From Diphasiastrum complanatum (Eukaryota; Streptophyta; Lycopodiopsida; Lycopodiales; Lycopodiaceae): a DNA stretch of 64,000 nt. This document shows, piece by piece, positions 10,831-21,914 of this stretch; position 1 is the first letter of the stretch; every line of letters starts with the position of its first letter. The stretch is from assembly GCA_029204225.1 (NCBI GenBank), contig CM055110.1, positions 48,591,024-48,655,023 on the forward strand, written 5' to 3'. A program made the translations under genes and the position numbers. Below the pieces are notes generated by a model. That model had not been told where the DNA came from. It saw only the letters and a list, made by a program, of their open reading frames with translations, and ran no database searches.

Positions 10831-11277
10831 ATGGATGAGCAGATGCTTCACTATCCACAATGGTGGCGACATAATAAGCTGCCTAATACGGAGCAGTACC
10901 GTCATATGTGGAATCAACTGATTCCATCTCCACATAGAAATATGGATAACTGCAAACGAATATGGAAGCACATATTGTCCTACCAACAGGACTATAAGAG
11001 AAAAACTTGGAAACCTGAGTACCTACACAAGTATACGAAGAAGAAATCTATGTACCTAGCAGACGCGTACTTTTTAAGGCTTGATGCAAATAAGCTTGAA
11101 GACACAGAACACAATTTTTGCACAGCTTCTAATGAAGTTCTAGATTGTTGGCCACTAGGTCGATTCAGGGATTCCTACTTGGTTAAAGCTAATAAGACAC
11201 GAGGATTCAAAAGAAGCTTTCAACCATTGGTGGAGAACAAGAAGGAAAATCAACGAAAAAAATTGATGATGTGGTAA
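10831..11277 (+). pseudogene. unrecognised Trp/Tyr/Lys-rich coding remnant
   Basis: A 148-codon plus-strand frame starting MDEQMLHYPQWWRHNKLPN, with further aromatic and basic segments (WNQLIP, KRIWKHILSYQQDYKRK, LADAYFLRLDANKLEDTEHNF). The composition looks like real protein, unlike the low-complexity frames around it. No family is recognised. Further plus-strand pieces in other frames follow up to 12223, consistent with one larger frameshifted gene or an old transposon ORF. Confidence 0.35.
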
Positions 11278-13009
11278 ATAGACTGGCATGACATCAAGGA
11301 TTTCCACCAAGTCGAGAACTCTTCATGCCTGCAAAGGAACATCTACAGAGTTTTTTGATTTCATGTCTATAAACAAACACATTGAGCTACCAAAGCAAAA
11401 CGTTCTCCACTGGACGTTGCAGAAGGGGTACACATGGAAGGATGAGCAATCAACGGCTAAGGAGGACGGAGCCAACACATCTATATCTCCCAATAAAAAG
11501 TGTAGAGGAACAAGTGTTAAAAAGGATAGATCAGAATGAAGTTGAATTAAACGTTAATGGTTCTGAGGGGATGTTTCAAGCAAATGCCACTTGTTTCAGA
11601 GAAAATGAGCTTCAACTATGAATTCAACCAAGCAGTGTTGATCTAAAGCAATCTGCTCCTGCTATTCAAAATTGAACTACCATGTCCAACAGTTGCTACT
11701 CAAGCACACTAACATATGCATCAACATCCAGAGGCACACGCACCTACAACGCGTGAAATGTACTTGAACGCAGCTTCTCAGACAACAAGACCTCAACTAC
11801 CAGATTCAAGTGAAGTTGTTCATGCGCCATGCAGTCAAAGGGTCTAATTAAATGGAAATGCTTATCAATCTTTATATTATCTTGCAGAAACAAATGAATA
11901 TTTTTCTCATTCGACATTTCATGATGAATATCAATACCAAGGTCACAATGATTCATCAATCTCTCCAATCTATCTCGACTACGTTTATGCATACAACTCT
12001 TGCGATGAATTTGCAGAGAGTAACCATTCTATACCAAGGAGTCAAGCACCACCTACATATTTCAAGTCGTCGTTTCGAACACACAATCAAGACACACCAT
12101 ACAATTATGATTGGTGGTATACCAGATGCTTTCAACCGAACTGCCACGCTCAAGGACTATTCATCTGAAACACCCTCTTACAGAATTGCATATCTTCCAG
12201 CCAGAAGCGGACTACAATTTTAGCAAGGACTCTTTTTTCTCTTTATATATTTGGTTTTTTCAAAAAAAAAAACCTTGTAAATTCCTATCTCGTGGCTTTT
12301 ACCTATTCTTTAAAATATTCTTTTATGGGCCTCACCACTACATTATTTATTTCAATTTATTCTACTTTACATTTCTCATTGAAGCTTTCTTGAGTGCCCT
12401 AAAAAATGAGTGAAAAAAAGAAAGGTGCGAGATATAGAGTGACATTTCTATTCCTTACTCTATTTTATTACTTTTCTTCTTCTTTAGTTTCTAGTATTTT
12501 CTGGGTCACAAGCCATTTAGGCCAGGTACATTCAAGAATTCTCTATGGATCAATGATCCTGCAAAGCTCATGAAGCATGGTAACTTCTATTTTCAATGTC
12601 CAAGATTCAAATGGGAATGTGCAATTAAGTCAAAGATTTGAGGCCAATAGAAAGCAGTTGCTCCTCAGCGACATATTCAATTGAATGCAAGGTTTCAAAA
12701 AACCTTTTCTCACAACAAGAAAGAAACACAATTTTCTAATAAGCTGTTGGTTTTATGCAAGCGATAAAATATCTACACTTTTCCAACTACAAAGTCTTCA
12801 CAAGTCACCGATAGAGTCATCTTCAATAAATCTCCTCATCCAATACTGCAGAAGGACCTGCAGTTGTTTGAGAAAGGAGCAATGTTGGCAGATTCCTTGA
12901 GGCCAACATTAACAATAAGTTGCAAGGGTCATGGCATCTTGCATGCGTAAGACCATGTCCCAATGAGACTTGTAAAAAATCTATTTTGGAATAGAAGCAT
13001 GATTTCAAA
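11278..13009. other. decayed possible coding sequence, unassigned
   Basis: Short plus-strand frames (11288-11539, 11382-11621, 11852-12223) have protein-like composition but no recognisable domain. The sequence from 12500 to 12960 can also be read as broken plus-strand coding (for example PAKLMKHGNFYFQCPRFKW). Poly-A and poly-T tracts and stop codons interrupt everything. It could be an old retroelement or pseudogene. Confidence 0.3.
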
Positions 13010-13140
13010 GTTTATAATGAAGGCTCATAGGAGCCTATAAAGAAGGTTTATTTTAAGTCTATAATGAAGGCTCAGAAGAATCTATATAGATTGGGACTAG
13101 GCCAAGGGAGTGATCACCCTATTGACCTTATTCGCCATAA
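13010..13140 (+). repeat. dispersed repeat, inverted copy near 63.5 kb
   Basis: Two adjacent sub-units based on TATAATGAAGGCTC and TTATTTTAAGTCTATA are followed by GGGACTAGGCCAAGGGAGTG. The reverse complement matches 63500-63640 (CCCTTGGCCTGGTCTCAATC, then two TATAGACTYCTCTKGGCC units). The two copies are in opposite orientation about 50 kb apart and each contains an internal duplication. Confidence 0.7.
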
Positions 13141-13890
13141 TTGAAGTGAGCAATGTCGCAATATACCAACATAGAATTGCTATATTTTATGTAGTATTTA
13201 GCTCATTCCCCAAGAAAATGGCTCTTAAAAGTTGTGAAGTTGATACATTATTGACTTATTTCCAATGAAATGAAGTCGAGCGAAAATTTGGGTTTCAACG
13301 GACATTTTGTAAGCAACTAGTACCACTTTTGGATAAGGTGTATAAAGGCAATGAATGCTAAACAACAGTCTTTCTCTATCAAACCGAAGATAAAGCATTA
13401 TGTATGTAAAATGATATCATAGTAACTCGAATGAATTACACTTTGACTAATTAACTTGTCGGCAGAGATCTGTATTATGTTCGATGCAAAAGTGTACGAA
13501 CAAACAAAGAGTAGACAAAAGTTCTCAATAGCTAAAGTCCAATCATGGTTAAATAACTCAAATAGTTCGCAAATATGTTAGAAACAATTATCTTCGTTAC
13601 TAACACGACTACAGATCAATAACTCAACTCCTTAGTCAGGGACTAGCATTTCACAACATACATACTTTTCTATCAGCAGTTGTGGAAAACTGCACCAAGG
13701 TTATTTTTACTCGAATGTCCAATAGAAAGTATTCGATTAGACGGGCAAAACAATTTTAAGATAGTTCTTTAGATCAACTTTACGGAAACACAGCAAATGA
13801 TTGTAATGAAAGAAAGTATTGTCTGACCAAAGAATGATATAGGCCTCTTCAAAATATATTTGCATAGTTGTAAGGCAGCTTATGTCTTTA
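13141..13890. other. intergenic, no gene seen
   Basis: AT-rich sequence without ORFs of note or recognisable repeats. Confidence 0.6.
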
Positions 13891-13894
13891 TTCT

Positions 13895-15000
13895 CTTCAT
13901 GCCTTCATCATGAAGCTTGGTGTAGAGAAGCCTTTCCATCCTGATCTTATTGAGTTCAGTTGTCAACGAATCGAAATTTTTATGCAATTCGGCAGATTTG
14001 GCCTAAAGTGCTTTATTGCTATCTTGAAAAGTTGGGCTTCCTCATTCGATTTCTGGAGCAGTTAGCCCAGAGAGCGATTTCGCTCAATCAAAATCTTATT
14101 GTTTGTTTCTAGAGATGGATTTTGCTCAGACAACATTGCCATGTTGTTGTTCAACTCGTCCACTTGTTGGAACATTTGCATCATATTGTCTTGTATGTGT
14201 AGGTCATAAGCATGGATCTTCTCCACAATGTCCTTTGCACCCAGGGAGAATTGGTGATACCACCTATAAAGATTGTCTTTATTTCCCTCTATATCTTCCT
14301 CTGTGTCAGTAGCTTCCTCCTCAACCCCTTTTCCTTTATCAGAAACAATATCTTTTTCGTCCGTGGATGCAGAGCCCTTTTGCTTTCGTGAAGTTCTGGC
14401 AGTGATAGGAACGACAACTAAACTTTCGTCTGCAGCAACGAGTGTTGCAGCAACATCCTCTTCTATTTCTCTTGAAACTGGTACGGCCTCCACCTCCATG
14501 GCTGTGATAGCTGCTGGCTAGACTTGAGGAACATGGGTATCCTGCAGGAGGCTCGATAAATCTATCTTCGTTGGTGCCAGCATCCTTCCTGCTAATATAC
14601 CTTGCTTTGTCTGCGTAAAAATGTCAAAATGTTTGCACAGTCATGAGATATGTGCTCCCACTACAACAAACTTCTTATGTTTGATCTAGCGTAAAAATGC
14701 TTTGTATGCTATAGTACCAAAGCATACTGGCTGGCCTGCCAGGAAATTTTGTGCTGAAATTGTTGCATCAGCATCAGTAATGAACAACACCTAGTTCATG
14801 TACTTGCAGAAAGATTTCATCTGCGCATCCCTCACCATGGTGATATTGTAGCCTTAAATGTAGTTCGATAACAAATATGTTGCCTCATCGATGGAGTCCT
14901 TGGAGGTGACACGACACAAAAAGGTTGTAGTAAGGGTCCTTCCACTTGGACCAGTCCCGGAGGAGAAACCGAAATGGTAATCATCCACAAGGATCAACTT
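13895..15000 (-). pseudogene. degenerate retroelement ORF, coiled-coil C-terminus
   Basis: Read on the minus strand, broken frames run from about 15000 (WSKWKDPYYN and SKDSIDEATYLLSNYI segments, LAGQPVCFGTIAYKAF) into an open 145-codon stretch at 14062-14499. That stretch starts MEVEAVPVSREIEED and has an acidic/basic linker (KGKGVEEEATDTEED) and a heptad-like C-terminus (DNMMQMFQQVDELNNNMAML). At least two in-frame stops lie upstream of the open part. It lies directly downstream of an LTR-like segment in the same orientation (15005-15240), so a Gag-like or accessory ORF of a decayed minus-strand LTR element is the best guess. No zinc knuckle or pol domain is visible. Confidence 0.4.
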
Positions 15001-15004
15001 TATT

Positions 15005-15240
15005 AGATTTGGAAGAGGTTACATTCATACATAGACTGACCAGTCTCGGGGCCACCAACACGTGTTGGGCATTGTGCCTGGCTCGTGCTGGTAGAGGGAG
15101 CTAAGACCTGGCGACTGGATTCTTGGCGCTGATTGAGCTGCCAAAGTTTCTGTCTGCCAGACTCCCCCTATAGTTCTGTTGTGATTCGGCGCACCCCCTC
15201 TGGTTTGAAACATAGTGCTTTCTGGTAAAGCACACTTTTT
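15005..15240 (-). repeat. diverged LTR-like segment in inverted orientation
   Basis: The reverse complement contains GTGCTTTACCAGAAAGC, GGGGGTGCGCCGAATC, ACTATAGGGGGAG, CCCCGAGACTGGTCAG and GAATGTAACCTC in order. These correspond to GTGCTTTACCAGCC, GGGGTGCCGAATCCC, ACTATAGGGG, CCCGGAGACTAGGGTCGG and GAAATGTAACCT in the LTR at 15364-15938. So it appears to be a diverged member of the same LTR family pointing the other way, with the decayed ORF at 13895-15000 as its internal region. Confidence 0.5.
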
Positions 15241-15363
15241 AGGACTTAGTTTTTATTTTGCTAATTAAGCATGGCAAGCTTGGCAGAATCAGTCTGGCTC
15301 CCGGACATGGGTCCCGAGAGCCGTCCCGGCGGCAGAATCAACTTGCTTCCTAACTAGGCCATG

Positions 15364-15938
15364 TGCTGTAAAGCTATCTTCATATGCTTTACTTCCGGCG
15401 CCACTGGCACCAGCATTGTCCCCGGCGCCAGTAGTGCCCCTGCTGCTCCCGGCGCCAACGGCGCTGGCGCCACTGTGACCAGAATCCAGCTGGCGCCAAG
15501 TTCCTATGGCTGAAAATCTTTGATCGGTTCTAGTGAAGTCCAGAGAGCTCATATCGATGTGCAATCACCTCACACGATCTAGGCATGATTAAAGGAAGCC
15601 TGGGGATCAATAAAATCTAGAGAGAGAAAATGACTTTCTAGAAAGAGAAAATCCTAGAGAGAGAAAAATGTGCTTTACCAGCCTGGGTAGAGTGCTTGGT
15701 ATGAGGGGGGTGCCGAATCCCACCAATACTATAGGGGCGTGTGGGTTGCGACTCAGGGCGAGCTCCAACCAAGTCTCAGCCTCCCTTGCTGGAATGTTGT
15801 CATGGCTCTCGCCTTGGTATGCTAGCGTCCCGGAGACTAGGGTCGGTCACACACTTGAAATGTAACCTTTTCAGATTTATCAATAAAGTGGGATTTTTTT
15901 CAAACTGACTTTGATTACCTTATGGGTTTCAGTGTTTG
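15364..15938 (+). repeat. 5' LTR of the 15.4-19.4 kb element
   Basis: Matches 18874-19431 along its length. It differs mainly in an extra GC-rich segment (GGCGCCAACGGCGCTGGCGCC region near 15430-15475) and scattered substitutions. The GGCGCC-rich part forms strong small palindromes. Confidence 0.75.
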
Positions 15939-16274
15939 GTAAAAGCGCCAGTTGTAAGGCCGCTTTCAAAATTTTTAAGTTGGCACATGGTTGAGGGTCG
16001 TATCCCGGGACGCCAGCGGTATGCCGTCGGGACCATTCGGTCCGTGGCACCAGCGGTATGCTGTCGGAACCATTTGGTCCAGGAACTGGTTGTCTCCATA
16101 TCTGTCGCAGCTTGTGGTTGTGAGTGTTCCTTGCATGAACGTGAATGGGTTAAGCTCTTGGGAAACAGGCTCTAACCTGTCGGCTGAGTTGGATGGCTTG
16201 CTTGGGTGGAAGTTACCTATTTATGGCTGTCCAGTCTGGCATGACGCCAGGTTGGCTTCCAGCACTCGTGACGA

Positions 16275-17015
16275 AGCTTTCAGTTGGTTAAGTCTGATGT
16301 AAGTCAGACCGCTTGCTTGGAATGGATGTTACTCGTTTGTAACAAAGCTTCGAGTTGGTTAAGTTTGATGTATGTCGGGCGGCTTGCTTGGAGGGAAGTC
16401 ACCCACATCGAGACCCCCGATCTGGCATGGTGCCAAAGTTGGTTTTCGGAACTTCAAGTTGGTTAAGTCTGATCGTTGATGGCGAGTTGGCTGCTTGTAT
16501 GTCAAGTGGGTTGGATGGCAAGAGTTGAAGGATGGGAAGCTAAGTCGTGGTTCCCAGCTCCATTTTGGATGCCTGCGCTAAATGTGGTATCAGAGTCGAC
16601 TGGCCGGTCAGCTATGCGGATCTCACGGATGCCCACAGTGTAAGCACGGGTGCATCCACGGTCGGGGTGGTCGACAAAACGGGGGACTTGATGAGTCAAA
16701 GTGCTGCCCTCGAGGTGTAAGCACGGTCAGTTCTCGCGGTTCGGGCCTGGCGTTGTCTGCACGTAGGATGGATGAGGCAAAGTGCTGCCTAGGTAGGTGA
16801 AAGCACGGTGTGTACCTTGTGGGATGCGGGGCGACATATTCGAACTGTACGGGTTAACCATTGATATAGAGATGCTGCTCGAATTCGGGTGTAAAGCACG
16901 GGTGGTTAGCTGCCGGTGCGGGATAGCTGCCGATCGTTTAGCTATAAGGGCTATCGACCAAAAACTGGTGGGGCGTGACTGAGGCAATGTGCTGCTTAAT
17001 GGTGAAAGCACGGAT
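16275..17015 (+). repeat. repeated stem-loop motifs inside the LTR element
   Basis: GTGCT and AGCAC pairs separated by 13-15 bp recur at 16701-16724, 16782-16806 and 16989-17011, each followed by GG. Related AAGCACGGG motifs lie near 16640 and 16895. To the left (16275-16480) the phrase GAGTTGGTTAAGTYTGATGT or a variant recurs three times with GCTTGCTTGGA. The units are spaced roughly 80-120 bp apart. RNA from this region would carry a row of small hairpins. Confidence 0.6.
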
Positions 17016-18873
17016 AGTTGGAGGGGTGTCCTATATGGGCTGATTCTGTGATCGATTTGTATGGGCGCGGCCAGGCAAAGGTCCGTTGGCAGGACCATCT
17101 CAAAGGGGGACTTTGTCTTTGTTACTTGTTAGTAAACCTGCCTGAGTGTCTTACTTGTATGTATTCGTGGTGAGTCTTAGTACTCGTGCTTTGCCTGGTT
17201 TGCATGATTGCTTGTGATACAAGGAGATGATGGCTCGAGAAGGAACCTTTCTTTTGAAGGTTGATACCATCAAACAAAGAGGACTACAGAATCTATGGGG
17301 CGGATTTGCAGTTCAAGTACTCGCACGTGAACGGCAATGAAACGACTCAATGTTTGCAAAGGATGGATGGCTAGCCTGTTTCTTGGGTTAGTTTCATTTG
17401 CGACAACGCCCACCAGACGCAAGCAGGAAGTCAAAAAGTTGGAAAGGGCAATTTCAGGGGAGATCTTCTATGGAGCGGTTGGTCTTCATTTTGGAACGGC
17501 CACCTTCGGAACTGAAACTCACTGAGCATGGGTGATATCCAGTATCAGTTGGGTTTTTCCTCAAAGAGAAAAGACATCCTCTTCAGAGATAATCCTAGCA
17601 GATGGGAAGCAAAGTTGGATCGAGCCATAATCCTAGCAGATGGGAAGCAAAGTGTTGGAAAGGCTTTTTGTCTGAAGAACACTACTCTAAGTCCGATCAG
17701 CTGTTTTTATAAGTGGAGGGGAACTATCACACACACCTCTCTCTTGGGGCAAATTTTGAATGAAAGTTGATCAAAATGGGGGCAATTCAAGGTGACCTAG
17801 CCATACTCACACGAGGAGACTGGCGAACTTTGGACCTAATAAGTTGACAAGTTTTTGTTGTGGAAAGGAAAGCTTGTTATAGGCTTTCTCTGGACCAGCA
17901 ATGATGAGGAAACATATGAGTACGCTAGCTTGTGTTACGTGTAAGGCAGCTGATCAATGAAGGAACTGTGAAAGTTGTGTCTTGCATGAGAGACTTGGTA
18001 TTTCGAACGGACGCTAAGGGACAGTTCGCGTTGAGATCGGACTAGTGCAAACTCTAGGTGCATGTGTCTGATTCAAAGACAGCTACTTGAAGCCAAGCTT
18101 GATGTACACTTCTTGTTTTTACTGTGAGGCAACTGACCAGTGATGGAATTGTGAAAGTCAAGTTTTGCGCGACGGACATGGTGCTTCAAACAAACGCGAA
18201 GAGATAGTTCGTATGCGGATCAAACTGGTGCGACCCTTTGGCTTTCCACGAGGTCAATGGTTACATTTGAGCTGATTCAAAGAGCTACTTCAAGCTAAGT
18301 GAGAGATGCATTGCAAAGTACTCAATCTTTGCCTACCTTAAAGAGCCAAGATGGAAAAGTATCAAGATCAGGCTGGGACAAGGAGAGAAATCAAGGTGCA
18401 GAAGCAACAAGGCACAGAGTGGACCATAAAGTGGACAATCAAACGATAAATCCTTTGGCTCAGGGAGCCTTGATACCTGTGCGAAACTGATCAAATCTGG
18501 AGCTCAGGGAGCTCAACACAAAGTGCATCAAGGACAAATCAGGCGCTCAAAGGAGTTCCAAAGTTGAAAGTCAGAAGCGACAGGGGCAAACATTTCAAAG
18601 AAAGGCCTCTGTCACCAGTTAATAAGGTTCTTGGGTTTTACGAAAGCGATATCAAATCTACGCTTTTCCCAGACAAAGAGATATTTTCAAGTTTTTAGTA
18701 CAAAGAGTTGAGCCTCCGACTTGTGGTGTGCCAGCTTTAATGTTAATAAAAAGTGGCCAGTAAATTGAGTACTGTGCCAAGTATCTTAAATGTATAGTTA
18801 TTTTAATTGGGAGACACCTTTACTTTAATCTGACATCTGATGAGGACATCAGATTTTATAAAGGTGGGGTGGA

Positions 18874-19431
18874 TGTTGTGAAGCTATCTTCATATGCTTT
18901 ACTTCCGGCGCCACTGGCGCCAGCATTGTCCCCGGTGCCAACAACACCCCTGCTGCTCCCGGCGCCACTGTGACCAGAATCCAGCCGGCGCCAAGTTCCT
19001 ATGGCTGAAAATCTTTGATTGGTTCTAGCGAAGTCCAGAGAGCTCAGATCGATGTGCAATCACCTCACACGATCTAGGCATGATTAAAGGAAGCCTGGGG
19101 ATCAATAAAATCTAGAGAGAGAAAATGACTTTCTAGAAATTGAAAATCCTAGAGAGAGAAAAATGTGCTTTACCAGCCTGGGTAGAGTGCTTGGTATGAG
19201 GGGGGCCCGAATCCCACCAATACTATAGGGGAGTGCGGGTTGCGACTCAGGGCGAGCTCCAACCAAGTCTCAGCCTCCCTTGCTGGAATGTTGTCATGGC
19301 TCTCGCCTTGGCATACTAGCGTCCCAGAGACTAGGTCGGTCACACACTTGAAATGTAACCTTCTCAGATTTATCAATAAAGTGAGATTTTTCTCAAACTG
19401 ACTCTGATTACCTTCTGGGTTTCAGTGTTTG
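18874..19431 (+). repeat. 3' LTR of the 15.4-19.4 kb element
   Basis: Starts TGTTGTGAAGC right after a polypurine tract and is the direct repeat of 15364-15938. It has the same CTATAGGGG, GAGACTAGGTCGG and AATAAA landmarks. Confidence 0.75.
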
Positions 19432-19509
19432 TTTTTTGAAATGGAGGGCGTTTGTTTTTTGGAGATGGCCCTTTCGATGAGACAAGTCCTCACCAATTGG
19501 TACAGATTG

Positions 19510-20052
19510 CTAAATGAAAGACAACAAATCTTTAATTAAATTCTTTGAGTTTTTTAAAATTGTCTTCAGCTTATCAAGAAGAGAAGCAGTTAAACACATG
19601 TTAGCTTCCATCAAAGAAAATACTCTAACATCATCGTTGGTCCCCCAGGTTTCAATCAGAATAAACTCCCCAAAGTCACCCTCATAATCTATTTTCTGAA
19701 TACAACCACAAAAATTTGAGTTACTCTCATTAAGAGCAGTCGCTTTCAACTTGCACACATACAAGAATAGACCTTCTTTAGTAGAATAGGATAAGGCCCA
19801 GGAATTATTTGGCAATTTCTTTATGGAAGACGAAGAAGATTCTTTAAGTAATTTTCCTTTAGGATCTTCCACATTCAGATCAGAATAACGTCCTGATACT
19901 GGATCAAGTTGTCTGGCCTTTAACATTGCTGGAATCTGTGTATCAAGCAATATTCCTACGTTTCGATTGTCATGTAATAACTTGAGTCTTTTCTCCACAT
20001 TCGCCAACTCTTTTTCGGGGGTTTGTTTCTTTTTACTCCTGGAAGTGATCAA
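19510..20052 (-). CDS. unrecognised 180-residue protein or exon
   Basis: An open minus-strand frame with protein-like composition: a basic N-terminus (SRSKKKQTPEKELANVEKR), a middle with DPVSGRYSDLNVEDPKGK, a Ser run, WALSYSTKEGLFLYVCKL and a Leu-rich helical C-terminus (LLDKLKTILKNSKNLIKDLL). I do not recognise the family. Upstream on the minus strand the sequence TGATCACTTCCAG|GAG resembles a 3' splice site just inside the frame, so this may be the last exon of a longer gene and not a complete protein. It sits immediately right of the non-autonomous LTR element. It may belong to a host gene fragment or a transposon; nothing nearby decides. Confidence 0.35.
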   Translation of the reverse strand: MITSRSKKKQTPEKELANVEKRLKLLHDNRNVGILLDTQIPAMLKARQLDPVSGRYSDLNVEDPKGKLLKESSSSSIKKLPNNSWALSYSTKEGLFLYVCKLKATALNESNSNFCGCIQKIDYEGDFGEFILIETWGTNDDVRVFSLMEANMCLTASLLDKLKTILKNSKNLIKDLLSFI

Positions 20053-20339
20053 AATACAATTTATTCATGTTAATTCAACATAAAGTTTTATTTTTTAATC
20101 AACAATAAACTTGCCATGATTTATTTATAAATATTAAATCTATTCATTTTCACATTATTTTAACATAAATTTACTTAAACTGTACAAATGATAGCTAGCT
20201 AAGCGTTCTTGGCAAAATTTGAAATCAAATGATCTAATCAAACACACTAAATCAAGTTTCTATTTTATTTTGGATCCGAACTCAATGCAAAGCATCGAGT
20301 TGAACACAACAACTTGTCGGATTGCCATGATAATGTGTA
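20053..20339. other. intergenic
   Basis: AT-rich; nothing recognised. Confidence 0.5.
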
Positions 20340-20525
20340 AATTACATTCCAACTCAATGCACTACATTGAGTTGGAGCACCAACTCGATGCATTGTATCA
20401 AAATGGTCAACCAACTCGATGTAGTGCATCGAGTTGGAGCACCAACTCGATGCATTGCCTCGAGTTGGTTGACCATTTAGATGCAGTGCATCGAGTTGGA
20501 CCACATTTTCGATGCATTGCATCGA
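20340..20525. repeat. array of inverted CAACTCGATGCA/TGCATCGAGTTG motifs
   Basis: The motif CCAACTCGATGCATTG and its reverse complement TGCATCGAGTTGG alternate about nine times in 190 bp. Adjacent copies form perfect or near-perfect palindromes such as GATGTAGTGCATCGAGTTGG, and they are linked by GAGCACCAACTCG or GGTCAACCAACTCG spacers. The alternating orientation would allow several competing cruciforms or RNA hairpins. It is not a CRISPR array because spacing is irregular and spacers are repeated. Confidence 0.8.
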
Positions 20526-20999
20526 AATTTTGCAGAACCATTACTCAACCCTAAAACAACAATGGCAATTTGTTTTAACCCTAAGTTTTCATAGATAGAA
20601 ATTCACATAAATAACACCACTAACATACTTGCTGGTTTTCATTTTATAGAGGAAAGGGGCAGAGAATGCAGAGCATGATCTTCCACCTTCAGTCGCGCCT
20701 TCGCAGCCACTCAATGAGGATCTTTGCAAGAGCGCTCTTCTCTCCAGAAAATGTTGTGCGCAAATGAGAATGGGTGGGCCCTTTTATACTTTCACCCTTT
20801 TCAAATATGAAAAGATGTATTGTCAAGCTTAAAATGATTGAAATAATTTCCATTTTTGTCGTGACATGCACAATATAGATTTTTTATATATTTTTCTTCG
20901 ATTTACAGAGACCCTACCGAGAATTCATCATCTGAGTGTGAGTCTCTCATTTTCTTCATATGAAGGAGCACTAGTGGTCGGTGTAAACAACATATCAGA
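20526..20999. other. intergenic
   Basis: No supported gene. It is AT-rich with short frames only. Confidence 0.5.
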
Positions 21000-21048
21000 A
21001 AATGTGTCAGGAAACGTGTCAGAGAACGTGTCGGGGAACGTGTCAGGA
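21000..21048 (+). repeat. four-copy 12-bp tandem repeat
   Basis: Four successive 12-bp units of AAYGTGTCRGRR. In one frame they read as repeats of Asn-Val-Ser-Gly/Glu. The period is a multiple of three, so a coding origin is possible, but no surrounding gene is recognised. Confidence 0.8.
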
Positions 21049-21342
21049 GAATTTGTCAAATCCTGTCCATAGCAAGGACAATGGGATTTTATCATTCTCA
21101 TTTGTTGATGTCTCGACATATTTACGACCATGTTTTGTAGATAAACCAATATTCTCTAACTATATATTATCATGTGGGTCAGTTGGTTCTAACAATCATT
21201 GTGCGAATCTTGTAATTAATGAGGAAAATACTTACCAAGAATGTTCGCCAGTTGTATTTCGTCACAGAAGGCGTTACTTTGGTAAGGATATGAAAGATTT
21301 TTTGACAGCTGATCAACAAGTTCAAGAGGCATTGCATTCGTT

Positions 21343-21905
21343 TTGTTGCACACAGCCACTTCTGAATCAACTGATATGTTGTGGCATTTCAAACTTGGCC
21401 ATCTTAACTACAAAAGTATTCAGCAAATGTCAGCTCAAAATCTAGTACAAGACCTTCCTTTAGTTAGCAAGCCAACTTCTCCATGCGAAAGCTATATTAT
21501 CAACAAGCACACTAGAAGTCCCTTTAGTTCAAACTCAGTTCATACATCCAAGGGATTGCTTGACCTTGTACACAACGACATTTGTGGCCCGATACAGACT
21601 ACTTCCACAGGGGGGGCTCTCTATTTCCTAACCATCATCGACGACTTCTCTCGAAGGACTGCAACCTACTATATGAAGGACAAATCTGAAGCATTCAAGT
21701 TCTTCAAGCAGTTCAAGGTGTCTGCAGAAAACCAGACCCAGAGGAATATCAAGACTCTACGCACAGATGGAGGGGAGAGTACATCTCCACAAAATTCAAG
21801 GAGTTTTGCAAGGCCAACGGGATACTCAACAATATACAACCAGCTACTCACCTCAGTCCAATGGTGTAGTTGAATGGAAGAATCAGACACTCATCAAAAG
21901 CTTAT
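21343..21905 (+). pseudogene. copia-4 integrase fragment
   Basis: Contains the first catalytic Asp (VHNDICGP), the second (LRTDGG) and, after a frameshift near 21790, the Glu-containing segment NGVVEWKNQT, where the usual E-R becomes E-W. Upstream gag and protease are not recognisable. Confidence 0.8.
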
Positions 21906-21914
21906 CAGAAATAC

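Larger units (their letters stand above)
15364..19431 (+). mobile_element. non-autonomous LTR retrotransposon (LARD/TRIM-like)
   Basis: Two direct repeats of about 560-575 bp (15364-15938 and 18874-19431) flank about 2.9 kb with no recognisable gag or pol. The 3' repeat starts TGTTGTGAAGC and is immediately preceded by the purine-rich AAAGGTGGGGTGGA, a good polypurine tract. The 5' repeat starts TGCTGTAAAGC. Both contain AATAAA near the right end and finish near GGGTTTCAGTGTTTG. The sequence after the 5' repeat (TGGTAAAAGCGCCAGTTGT) is where a primer-binding site should be, but I cannot assign a tRNA. Frames inside are short. The interior has repeated hairpin motifs. It would depend on another element's proteins to move. 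Confidence 0.7.

Noticed and set aside
16727-17098. 123-codon minus ORF and other frames inside the 15.4-19.4 kb element
   Set aside because: No retroviral or other motif; these overlap the hairpin repeat units.
20340-20525. CRISPR-like array
   Set aside because: Repeats alternate in orientation, spacers are not unique and the context is a plant genome.
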